In this document: positions 1 through 7,064 of the stretch, one piece after another
Position numbering within the stretch: position 1 is the first letter of the stretch
Layout: the number at the start of each line of letters is the position of its first letter
DNA from: an uncultured Oscillospiraceae bacterium
GTDB lineage: Bacteria > Bacillota > Clostridia > Oscillospirales > Acutalibacteraceae
Assembly: GCA_900545625.1 (NCBI GenBank)
Contig: UQZS01000059.1
Span: 1 to 9,846, forward strand
DNA: 9,846 nt
Reading direction: 5' to 3'
Made by a program: the position numbers and the translations under genes
Notes under the pieces: generated by a model
What the model was told of the DNA's origin: nothing
What the model saw: only the letters and a program-made list of their open reading frames with translations
Databases searched by the model: none

Positions 1-1547
<1,547 letters not shown>

Positions 1548-1563
1548 AAACAGATCCCCTTTG

Positions 1564-1589
1564 TAAAACGGGCATAATGCACCGTTTTA
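1564..1589 (-). terminator. Hairpin between DUF1846 gene and pyrG
   Basis: The 8-bp arms TAAAACGG and CCGTTTTA pair perfectly, and the inner GCA/TGC can add 3 bp with one bulged base, leaving a TTA loop. On the minus strand the 5' arm includes the TAA stop of the DUF1846 gene and the 3' arm ends in TTTTA, then CAAAGGGGA, the pyrG ribosome site. The only U-run lies inside the stem, so this is at best a weak terminator or a transcript-processing or stability element that lowers pyrG relative to the upstream gene. Confidence 0.4.
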
Positions 1590-3068
1590 TTTGTAGTATA
1601 ACGCCTTGGTCTGCCGCATCGGCTCGCTGGTCACCTGCAGCCCCAGCTTTGCGCAGGTGTTCCGGTCCGCATCCGACAAAATGACCGTGGTGTGCATATC
1701 GCAGCCCCGCAGTTCCTCCAGCGCCTGCATGGCACGCTCGGCGGTCGGGTTCGTTGCTGCCGAAATAGAGAGCGCAAGCAGCACCTCGTCGGTGTGCAGA
1801 CGCGGGTTCTTGCTGCCGAGGTGATTGACTTTTAAATCTTGAATCGGGCCGATGACAACGGGCGAGATTAAATCGATCTCCGCATTGATGCCCGCCAGCG
1901 CCTTGAGTGCATTTAACAGCATGGCGCTCGCCGCTCCCAAAAGCGAGCTGGTTTTGCCCGTGACGATCCGGCCGTCAGGCAGTTCCAGCGCGGCGGCAGG
2001 TTCGCCTGTTTTTTCGGCAAGATCCAGCGCGGGCTGCACGCAGCGGCGGTAAGTCGGCGTGATCCCAAGCTGCTTGAGCAGAAGCTCCAAAGAAAGGATC
2101 TCCTGCCCCACATTTTCGCCTTTTTTCGCGGCGACCAGTGCCTTATAATAGCGGCGGATGACCTCTTGTCTGGAGGCCTCGCATACCGCGTCGTCGTCCA
2201 TGATACAGAAACCAGCCATGTTGACGCCCATATCGGTGGGGGACTTATACGGCGACGTGCCGAAAATGCGCTCAAAAATGGTGTTGAGCACGGGGAAGAT
2301 CTCAATGTCGCGGTTGTAGTTGACGGTCGTTTTGCCGTAGGCTTCCAAATGGAACGGGTCGATCATATTGACGTCGTTGAGGTCGGTCGTCGCCGCCTCA
2401 TAGGCGAGGTTCACAGGGTGCTTTAAGGGCAGGTTCCAAACGGGGAAGGTCTCAAATTTCGCGTAGCCCGCCTGCACGCCGCGCTTGTGCTCATGATACA
2501 ACTGCGACAGGCAGACCGCCATTTTGCCGCTGCCCGGCCCCGGCGCGGTCACAACCACCAGCGAGCGGGTCGTCTCTATGTAATCGTTTTTGCCGAAGCC
2601 CTCGTCGCTGACGATCAGCGGGATGTTCGCGGGGTACCCCTCAATGGGATAGTGGCGGAACACATGTACGCCTAACTTCTGAAGCCGCTCTTCAAACGCG
2701 GCGGCTGAACTTTGTGCAGCATACTGTGTCATGACCACGCCGCACACCGAAAGCCCGAGCGAAGCGTACACATCCATAAGCCGCAGAATGTCCTGCTCGT
2801 AAGTGATGCCGATATCGCCGCGCACCTTGCTTTTTTCAATGTCATTTGCATTGATGGCGATGATGATCTCCACATCCTCGCGCAGCTCCAACAGCATTTT
2901 CAGCTTGCTGTCCGGCAGAAAGCCCGGCAACACGCGCGAAGCGTGGTAATCGTCGAACAGCTTGCCGCCGAATTCGAGATACAGCTTGCCGCCGAACGAT
3001 GCGATGCGCTCGCGGATGTGCGCCGACTGCATTTTCAGATACTTGTCGTTGTCAAACCCGATTTTCAC
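1587..3068 (-). CDS. DUF1846 (UPF0371) family protein
   Basis: Protein of 493 residues whose whole length matches the DUF1846/UPF0371 family as I remember it (about 495-505 residues). Structures exist for the family, but I know no established biochemical role. Recognisable stretches are the N-terminal KIGFDNDKYLKMQSAHIRER, the FGGKLYLEFGGKLFDDYHASR block (about 25-45), RHYPIEGYPANIPLIVSDEG (138-157), and the glycine-rich P-loop-like APGPGSGKM at 175-183, which suggests binding of a phosphate-containing ligand (inference). No signal peptide or membrane helix is seen, so it should be cytosolic. The start is GTG 3068, chosen because AGGAG lies 7 nt upstream and the family sequence begins there. 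The frame stays open 71 codons further upstream, but that stretch runs through the promoter and leader hairpin and is not coding. First gene of a likely operon with pyrG, transcribed from the promoter at 3154-3182 through a leader terminator. Confidence 0.93.
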   Translation of the reverse strand: MKIGFDNDKYLKMQSAHIRERIASFGGKLYLEFGGKLFDDYHASRVLPGFLPDSKLKMLLELREDVEIIIAINANDIEKSKVRGDIGITYEQDILRLMDVYASLGLSVCGVVMTQYAAQSSAAAFEERLQKLGVHVFRHYPIEGYPANIPLIVSDEGFGKNDYIETTRSLVVVTAPGPGSGKMAVCLSQLYHEHKRGVQAGYAKFETFPVWNLPLKHPVNLAYEAATTDLNDVNMIDPFHLEAYGKTTVNYNRDIEIFPVLNTIFERIFGTSPYKSPTDMGVNMAGFCIMDDDAVCEASRQEVIRRYYKALVAAKKGENVGQEILSLELLLKQLGITPTYRRCVQPALDLAEKTGEPAAALELPDGRIVTGKTSSLLGAASAMLLNALKALAGINAEIDLISPVVIGPIQDLKVNHLGSKNPRLHTDEVLLALSISAATNPTAERAMQALEELRGCDMHTTVILSDADRNTCAKLGLQVTSEPMRQTKALYYK

Positions 3069-3100
3069 GTCATTTCTCCTGCACAGCTCAAAATTCCCTT

Positions 3101-3144
3101 TAAAAACAGAAAAACACACTTCGCGGTTACACCCTCGAAGTGTG
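3101..3144 (-). terminator. Intrinsic terminator in the DUF1846 leader (candidate attenuator)
   Basis: On the minus strand CACACTTCG (3144-3136) pairs perfectly with CGAAGTGTG (3123-3115), a 9-bp stem, followed at once by TTTTTCTGTTTTT (3114-3102). The stem begins about 4-5 nt after the transcript start expected from the promoter at 3154-3182, and the U-run ends about 20 nt before the AGGAG of the DUF1846 gene. No minus-strand gene lies upstream that it could serve. A 5-bp alternative (ACACT with GGTGT inside the loop region) would use up the 5' arm and could act as an antiterminator, but it is weak. Terminator shape is strong; the regulatory role is inferred. Confidence 0.75.
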
Positions 3145-3153
3145 ACACTATTT

Positions 3154-3182
3154 ATTATATAGTACGCCGTATAAAAAATCAA
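3154..3182 (-). promoter_or_regulatory. Sigma-A-type promoter for DUF1846-pyrG
   Basis: Read on the minus strand: -35 TTGATT (3182-3177), a 17-bp spacer, and a perfect -10 TATAAT (3159-3154). Expected start is near A3149/G3148. It lies in the right place for the DUF1846 gene, with an 80-nt leader that contains the terminator hairpin. Confidence 0.8.
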
Positions 3183-3192
3183 GGGGTCGCAG

Positions 3193-3237
3193 GGCAAAAT
3201 TTGGGCGCGAACGGCAAATTTCGACGAGGAACGGCAA
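3193..3237. repeat. 20-bp-period direct repeats between divergent promoters
   Basis: Units beginning at 3193 and 3213 share GGCAAA, the TT in the middle and a terminal GAAC, 13 of 20 positions; a third, partial unit starts at 3233 with GGCAAG. The word GAACGGCAA occurs at 3209-3217 and 3229-3237, exactly 20 bp apart, which is two helical turns. The array sits just upstream of the -35 of the minus promoter and about 55 bp upstream of the -35 of the plus promoter, a position suited to a shared regulator. No regulator is identified. Confidence 0.4.
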
Positions 3238-3292
3238 GACAGCAAAATTCGTTTTTCTGCATAAAAATTCACGCTTGCCAAACGAAAAAAGG

Positions 3293-3321
3293 TTGTATTT
3301 TGTCTTGGAATATGCTATATT
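3293..3321 (+). promoter_or_regulatory. Sigma-A-type promoter for the DUF5058 operon
   Basis: -35 TTGTAT (3293-3298), 17-bp spacer, -10 TATATT (3316-3321). The expected start is near 3328-3330, about 75 nt before the first gene's ATG. The spacing is ideal and the DNA is locally AT-rich. Confidence 0.7.
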
Positions 3322-3336
3322 GAACCATGTAAGGTT

Positions 3337-3370
3337 GGGCACGGTGCCGACGGGCCGCCGTGCCCTTTTT
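3337..3370 (+). terminator. Intrinsic terminator in the DUF5058 leader (candidate attenuator)
   Basis: GGGCACGG (3337-3344) pairs perfectly with CCGTGCCC (3358-3365), followed directly by TTTTT (3366-3370). It starts about 8 nt after the expected transcript start and ends 20 nt before the AAGGGGGAGA ribosome site of the DUF5058 gene. The 5' arm could instead fold locally as GGCA-CGG-TGCC (3338-3348). GGGC (3352-3355) with GCCC (3362-3365) would still leave a stem next to the T-run. No plus-strand gene lies between the promoter and this hairpin. Confidence 0.75.
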
Positions 3371-3404
3371 GCAGGAAAAATTAAATATCAAAGGGGGAGA
3401 TCCG

Positions 3405-4175
3405 ATGGATTTCAAATCAGACGGCTTTATGTATGCGCTGGGCTTCCTGGTCGTGGCGTTCGTTGTGGCGCAGTCGGTGTTTTTTCTGGTGCGTGCGTGG
3501 AAACGGGCGAAGGCGCTCGGGATCGACACCGCGTCACTCAAGAAAACCGTTTCCTCAAGCGCCCTGTTCACCGTGGCGCCTGCGCTCGCGATTCTCGCGA
3601 CGGTGCTCACGCTTTCCGGTGCGCTGGGGCTTGTGCTGCCTTGGATCCGCCTGACGGTTATCGGCGCGATCACCTACGAGGTGCCTGCCGCCGAGGCCGC
3701 TATTGACGCCTTCGGCAGTGCGGCGGGGCTTTCGCAGGAGGTTACGGATCCTGAAATGTTTTCGGCGGTCGCGTGGGTCATGACGCTCGGCAGTATCATG
3801 CCGCTGATCTTGGTGCCGTTCCTGCTCAAAAAGATCCAAAAGGGTATGAGCAAAGCGGTCGCCAAAAACGGAAAATGGGCGGATGTGATGTCCGCCGCGG
3901 CATTTATCGGGCTGATCGCCGCATTCATCGGCAGGGCGATCGCAGGCAAGGGGGAAGAATCCATCATCGGCGACGGCGCGGGCGTCATGTCCCTTTGCGC
4001 GCTGGTCTCCTCCATGATTTTTATGCTCATCCTCCAATCGATCGCCAACCGCTTTAACATCAAGTGGCTGCAGCCGTTTGCCATGCCGTTTTCCATGCTG
4101 CTTGCCATGGGCGTCGTCATGATCCTGTCACAGGTTCTGCCGCCGGATATTGCGCTGTTCGAGTGGCGCGGGTAA
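3405..4175 (+). CDS. DUF5058 family integral membrane protein
   Basis: Protein of 256 residues, nearly all hydrophobic, with the features I associate with the DUF5058 family of Firmicutes: a first helix ending in a basic turn (AQSVFFLVRAWKRAKALG, about 22-39), a second long helix (about 51-80), then WIRLTVIGAITYEVPAAEAA (80-99). Further helices lie near 118-142, 163-178, 190-212 and 220-246, so 6-7 membrane spans in all. Function is not established; a transporter subunit is likely because a second polytopic protein follows in the same operon (inference). ATG 3405 was chosen over ATG 3360 because AAGGGGGAGA precedes it and because the longer reading begins inside the leader terminator. The stop is 15 bp before the next gene. 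Confidence 0.88.
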   Translation: MDFKSDGFMYALGFLVVAFVVAQSVFFLVRAWKRAKALGIDTASLKKTVSSSALFTVAPALAILATVLTLSGALGLVLPWIRLTVIGAITYEVPAAEAAIDAFGSAAGLSQEVTDPEMFSAVAWVMTLGSIMPLILVPFLLKKIQKGMSKAVAKNGKWADVMSAAAFIGLIAAFIGRAIAGKGEESIIGDGAGVMSLCALVSSMIFMLILQSIANRFNIKWLQPFAMPFSMLLAMGVVMILSQVLPPDIALFEWRG

Positions 4176-4190
4176 AGGAGGAGAGAGACG

Positions 4191-4856
4191 ATGAAAGAAA
4201 GAACCTATGAAAGCGGCGTGCATTTTTACGGCATCCTTTGGGATATCGCGGCGCTGCTGTTGTTTTTGATGCTCCCTGTTGCCATCTGTCTGCACCTCGG
4301 CGTCTGGCCCGAGGCGCGCTATGTGTTTGAGGGACTTCTGCCCGTCGCGCTGCTGTTTTATCCGACCTCCGTTATAGAGGTGTTCACTTATACGCCCCTG
4401 CTCGGCGCAGGCGGTACCTATCTGAGCTTCGTCACGGGCAATATCACCAATCTCAAGCTGCCCTGCGGCTTAAACGCCATGGAAAACGCGGGGGTGCGCG
4501 CCAACAGCGAAGAGGGTGAAGTGATTTCAACGATCGCCATCGCCACCTCGTCTATCGTGACCACGCTCATCATCGCCGTCGGTGTCGTCGCGTTCAGCCC
4601 GGTGCTCCCGTATCTTACGGATGACAGTTCCGTGTTCGCACCGGCATTCGATCAGGTCGTGCCCGCGTTGTTCGGGGCGCTTGGCATCAGCTACTTTATG
4701 AAGCACTGGAAGCTCGCCTTTGTACCGATCGCCGCGATCGTGATCCTGCTGTTGTTCAACGGCACGCTCGCGACCGGCGTGCTTATCCCCGTCGGCGTCG
4801 TAGTCTCCATGCTCTCAGCGCATTTGATGTACAAAAAAGGCTGGGTCGGACAATAA
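4191..4856 (+). CDS. Polytopic membrane protein, partner of DUF5058
   Basis: Protein of 221 residues with about six membrane helices (near 14-36, 44-75, 110-138, 152-168, 172-190, 193-214) and no signal peptide. From memory, a protein of this type usually sits next to DUF5058 genes and shares the stretch around residues 77-110: the turn TYLSFVTGNITNLKLP, a small-residue region, and EEGEVISTI. The conserved polar residues in the membrane (T85 N86 L K L P and the acidic EEGE) are candidates for a substrate path. It starts with ATG after a near-perfect AAAGGAGG site, 15 bp behind the DUF5058 stop, so the two are translated from one transcript. It is followed by a strong terminator that closes the operon. 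Best reading: second subunit of an importer or exporter of unknown substrate. Confidence 0.85.
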   Translation: MKERTYESGVHFYGILWDIAALLLFLMLPVAICLHLGVWPEARYVFEGLLPVALLFYPTSVIEVFTYTPLLGAGGTYLSFVTGNITNLKLPCGLNAMENAGVRANSEEGEVISTIAIATSSIVTTLIIAVGVVAFSPVLPYLTDDSSVFAPAFDQVVPALFGALGISYFMKHWKLAFVPIAAIVILLLFNGTLATGVLIPVGVVVSMLSAHLMYKKGWVGQ

Positions 4857-4864
4857 AATTGCCG

Positions 4865-4918
4865 AAAATAAAAAGGAACCGCGGGCTGTCTTATGCAGCC
4901 CGCGGTTTTCTGCTTTTT
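4865..4918. terminator. Bidirectional intrinsic terminator
   Basis: A perfect 12-bp stem, AACCGCGGGCTG (4877-4888) with CAGCCCGCGGTT (4896-4907), loop of 7. On the plus strand it is followed by TTTTCTGCTTTTT; on the minus strand by CCTTTTTATTTT. It therefore ends both the DUF5058 operon (stop at 4856) and the convergent M28 gene (stop at 4937). Confidence 0.93.
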
Positions 4919-4936
4919 AGAACAAGCGCTGTGGAT

Positions 4937-6178
4937 TTACTGCTTCGCGCCGTTGTCGAACATTTCCAGCGCCTTGACACTTGCGGCAAAGCAGCCTGCA
5001 AGCCCTTCGAGGTTCATGTTGTCATATGTATCGCGGCGTGTGTGGTAATAATCCTCTAACTTGTGGTTAAGGCCCGTGATGCCCGTTGCGCGCATACCCG
5101 CCTGTGCGAACGCTGCGGAGTCCGTCGCACCGCCAAGCGGCGGCACCCAGCCCTTCTTGCAGGGGATATTCAGCGCGGCGGCAGCTTCCATGAACAGGTC
5201 GGAAACGTCCTTATCCGCCTTGACTGCACCGTTTAAGTCGCGGTAGTTGGTCATCAGGTATTTCGGATCGTGAATGGTATCATAGGAGATAATAAAGGTC
5301 GGCACGTCGTCAAATTCGCCCTTGTGCTGCTCGCACCACGCCTTTGCACCGCGCAGCCCCGCTTCCTCGGAGCCTGTGAGGATCACGCCGACCTCGGTAT
5401 TTTCAAATTCGATGCCGGCCTCTTCCAGCTGTTTGAGAATGGCAATGCCCATATAGCAGCCCGAAAGGTTGTCGTTCGCGCCGTCCACGATGCGGTGCGC
5501 GTTGCGGATCCAATAAAGGCCGATCAAAAACGGTACGAACAAGAGGCCCCAAAGTCCGGCAATGCAAAGCGGGGAGTCGGTGGAAAGCACGTTTACGCCG
5601 AAACCGTTCTGCACAATGGCGATGATCGAAAGCACCATATAATACATCGCGCCCGCGCCGCAGAGGATCGCATGTCCCTCAAAACCGACGCCGCCGAGCT
5701 TGTAGTTGACCGGCCATTCCCAGGCCGCATCAGGGTGTCCGTTGAAGAAAATGCGGCGTTTGACCTCGCCTGTGCATTTTTTGACGGCGGTCACGTTGTG
5801 TCCCGTTTTTTCGGGGAAGCAGCGGTCGATCAGCTTTTTATAAAGCCCGAACTGCATGAATACCACAAACAGCCCCGCAAGGATCAGCAGAATTGAAAGG
5901 ATGGGCAGCACAAAAAACAGCGGAATGGCTAAAAGCACAAAGGTGATCGTGAAATACACCCAGCCGAAGAACGAACCGGGATTTTCTTTGAAGGATTCCA
6001 CATCCGCCCGCTCGCAGCCGCACTGCTCTTTAAGTACCTTTGCCATATAGTCGCACGCCTGCTTTTCCCCCACGGAACCGGGCGCACGCTTTTCAAAGGT
6101 TTTGCAGATATAGGTGATTTCATCCACCATATACTGCGCGGCTTCGTCTTTTTTGCTGATGATTTTTTTCAGATCCAT
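4937..6178 (-). CDS. M28-family zinc metallopeptidase with internal membrane helices
   Basis: Protein of 413 residues of the M28 aminopeptidase/glutamate-carboxypeptidase type: a two-zinc hydrolase that removes N-terminal or C-terminal residues or cleaves acyl-amino acids. All usual ligands can be placed: H148 in GHPDA, bridging D236 in GANDNLSG, catalytic pair E271-E272 in GSEEAGLRG, D300 in SYDT, and H379 in YYHTRRDT. Unusually, two hydrophobic hairpins are inserted: about 70-112, before the first ligand, and about 172-223, between H148 and D236. With no signal peptide and an even number of helices, the catalytic parts should all face the cytosol (inference). ATG 6178 is preferred because AAGGGGGA lies just upstream; an in-frame ATG 45 bp earlier has no such site. 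Convergent with the DUF5058 pair; its substrate may be what that pair transports, but this is only a suggestion. Confidence 0.9.
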   Translation of the reverse strand: MDLKKIISKKDEAAQYMVDEITYICKTFEKRAPGSVGEKQACDYMAKVLKEQCGCERADVESFKENPGSFFGWVYFTITFVLLAIPLFFVLPILSILLILAGLFVVFMQFGLYKKLIDRCFPEKTGHNVTAVKKCTGEVKRRIFFNGHPDAAWEWPVNYKLGGVGFEGHAILCGAGAMYYMVLSIIAIVQNGFGVNVLSTDSPLCIAGLWGLLFVPFLIGLYWIRNAHRIVDGANDNLSGCYMGIAILKQLEEAGIEFENTEVGVILTGSEEAGLRGAKAWCEQHKGEFDDVPTFIISYDTIHDPKYLMTNYRDLNGAVKADKDVSDLFMEAAAALNIPCKKGWVPPLGGATDSAAFAQAGMRATGITGLNHKLEDYYHTRRDTYDNMNLEGLAGCFAASVKALEMFDNGAKQ

Positions 6179-6218
6179 ACCGAGTCCCCCTTGGAAGAAA
6201 ATAGGATATATAGACTTT

Positions 6219-6248
6219 AGCATATTGAAACAGCTAAAAAATGAACAA
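6219..6248 (-). promoter_or_regulatory. Candidate promoter for the M28 gene
   Basis: On the minus strand TTGTTC (6248-6243), 18 bp, TATGCT (6224-6219). Both boxes match the consensus only partly (3 and 4 of 6). A second candidate is TTGAAT (6295-6290) with TTTATT 18 bp on. The whole stretch 6200-6298 is much richer in A+T than its surroundings, as expected of a promoter region. The word ATGAA occurs at 6241, 6256, 6263 and 6274 on the plus strand, with ATGAACA at 6241 and 6274; a regulator site is possible. Confidence 0.35.
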
Positions 6249-6312
6249 ATGCTTAATGAAATATGAATAAATCATGAACAGTTAAAATTATTCAACACAC
6301 AGCCATGTAGTG

Positions 6313-6419
6313 CCGACCAAATCGAAAAGTAAAGGCGGAAAGCCTTACACGCGAACCGCTCAACTTCGAAAAGTCCGAACAGCGGCACCCGGCGCGCCCA
6401 CGTCAAAAAACCGACCAAA
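6313..6419. other. Noncoding stretch with two hairpins and repeated words
   Basis: This stretch lies between the minus-strand terminator and the M28 promoter region. It has a 7-bp stem GTAA-a-GGC/GCCTTAC (6329-6348, loop GGAAA) and a second stem CCGCT/AGCGG with inner TTCG/CGAA (6356-6385). The words CCGACCAAA (6313-6321, 6411-6419) and TCGAAAAGT (6322-6330, 6366-6374) each occur twice. The open frames across it show no ribosome site and no protein-like composition. It could be an interspersed intergenic element, a small structured RNA or a decayed sequence; I cannot decide between these. Confidence 0.3.
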
Positions 6420-6425
6420 CCAAAG

Positions 6426-6480
6426 AAAACAAAACAGAATTCCCCGTACAAGGCTCCGAAATGCACCTTTGCACGGGGAA
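6426..6480 (-). terminator. Intrinsic terminator of the phosphoesterase-GtrA operon
   Basis: The 8-bp stem TTCCCCGT/ACGGGGAA (6440-6447 with 6473-6480) is continued, after one mismatch, by 5 bp (6449-6453 with 6467-6471, one G-U). Read on the minus strand it is followed by TTCTGTTTTGTTTTC, a U-rich but interrupted tail. It starts 30 bp after the GtrA stop codon. Confidence 0.7.
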
Positions 6481-6509
6481 AAGTTCAATGATCGAAAAGC
6501 AAATCAGCT

Positions 6510-7049
6510 TTACACCTGCGTGCTGTCGCTCTCCGCCGGTTTTTTCTTGCGGTGGATAATAAAGCGGTTGCACGGATACGTCCAGATCGTCGGAATGAGC
6601 ATGCAAACGACCTTGATGACCATATCCCACAAATTTCCGGTCAGGTCATGCGCTTGTGCAAAGGTCGTAATGGCGGACCCGATCCAGCCGTTTGCAAAGA
6701 TCGTAAAGATCACCATGATCAAATACAAGATCATGCTTACTGTGGGGTTGGCGTCTGCTTTAAAGGTGATCTTGCGGTTGAGCACAAACGCAATGCCGTA
6801 GCCCACGGCGGTGGAAATGAGATAGGTGTACAAATATCCCTGCGAAGTGATGCCGATCATATTCAGCGTCGGGTTGGTGATCGCTTCGGCTGTCAACGAG
6901 GCGAATACATAATTGAGCAGCAGCATGTGTACAATCAGTTCCACGACCGACGACCCGCCGCTTGCAAATGCAAACTTAATAAATTTCCACAGTTCTGCGT
7001 GTTTTTCAGTGAAGCGTGCGAATGCACCCTGTTTTTTTCCCTGTGCCAT
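6510..7049 (-). CDS. GtrA-family membrane protein
   Basis: Protein of 179 residues with four membrane helices (about 22-46, 69-91, 103-127, 141-162) and short basic ends, the layout of the GtrA family. Members are thought to help move undecaprenyl- or similar lipid-linked sugars across the membrane or to assist glycosyltransferases. The family signature is seen at the end of helix 2, FVLNRKITF (88-96), and its echo NRFIIHRKKK (161-170) after helix 4. It is the second gene of an operon: its ATG lies 15 bp behind the phosphoesterase stop with GGGAGG between them, and a terminator follows. No glycosyltransferase is in the window, so its substrate cannot be named. Confidence 0.9.
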   Translation of the reverse strand: MAQGKKQGAFARFTEKHAELWKFIKFAFASGGSSVVELIVHMLLLNYVFASLTAEAITNPTLNMIGITSQGYLYTYLISTAVGYGIAFVLNRKITFKADANPTVSMILYLIMVIFTIFANGWIGSAITTFAQAHDLTGNLWDMVIKVVCMLIPTIWTYPCNRFIIHRKKKPAESDSTQV

Positions 7050-7064
7050 AGGTACCTCCCGGGA

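Noticed and set aside
3101..3182. Bacillus-type reiterative-transcription pyrG control
   Set aside because: The expected transcript start reads AGUGUC rather than GGGC, and there is no pyrimidine-rich partner in the terminator arm; only the general layout is similar.
3069..3281. N-terminal extension of the DUF1846 frame to an ATG at 3281
   Set aside because: The extra codons cross the promoter and terminator hairpin, do not belong to the family, and GTG 3068 has an ideal AGGAG site.
6310..6801. Plus-strand open frame of 163 codons
   Set aside because: Its right half is antisense to the GtrA gene and its left half crosses the terminator; very basic composition and no ribosome site.
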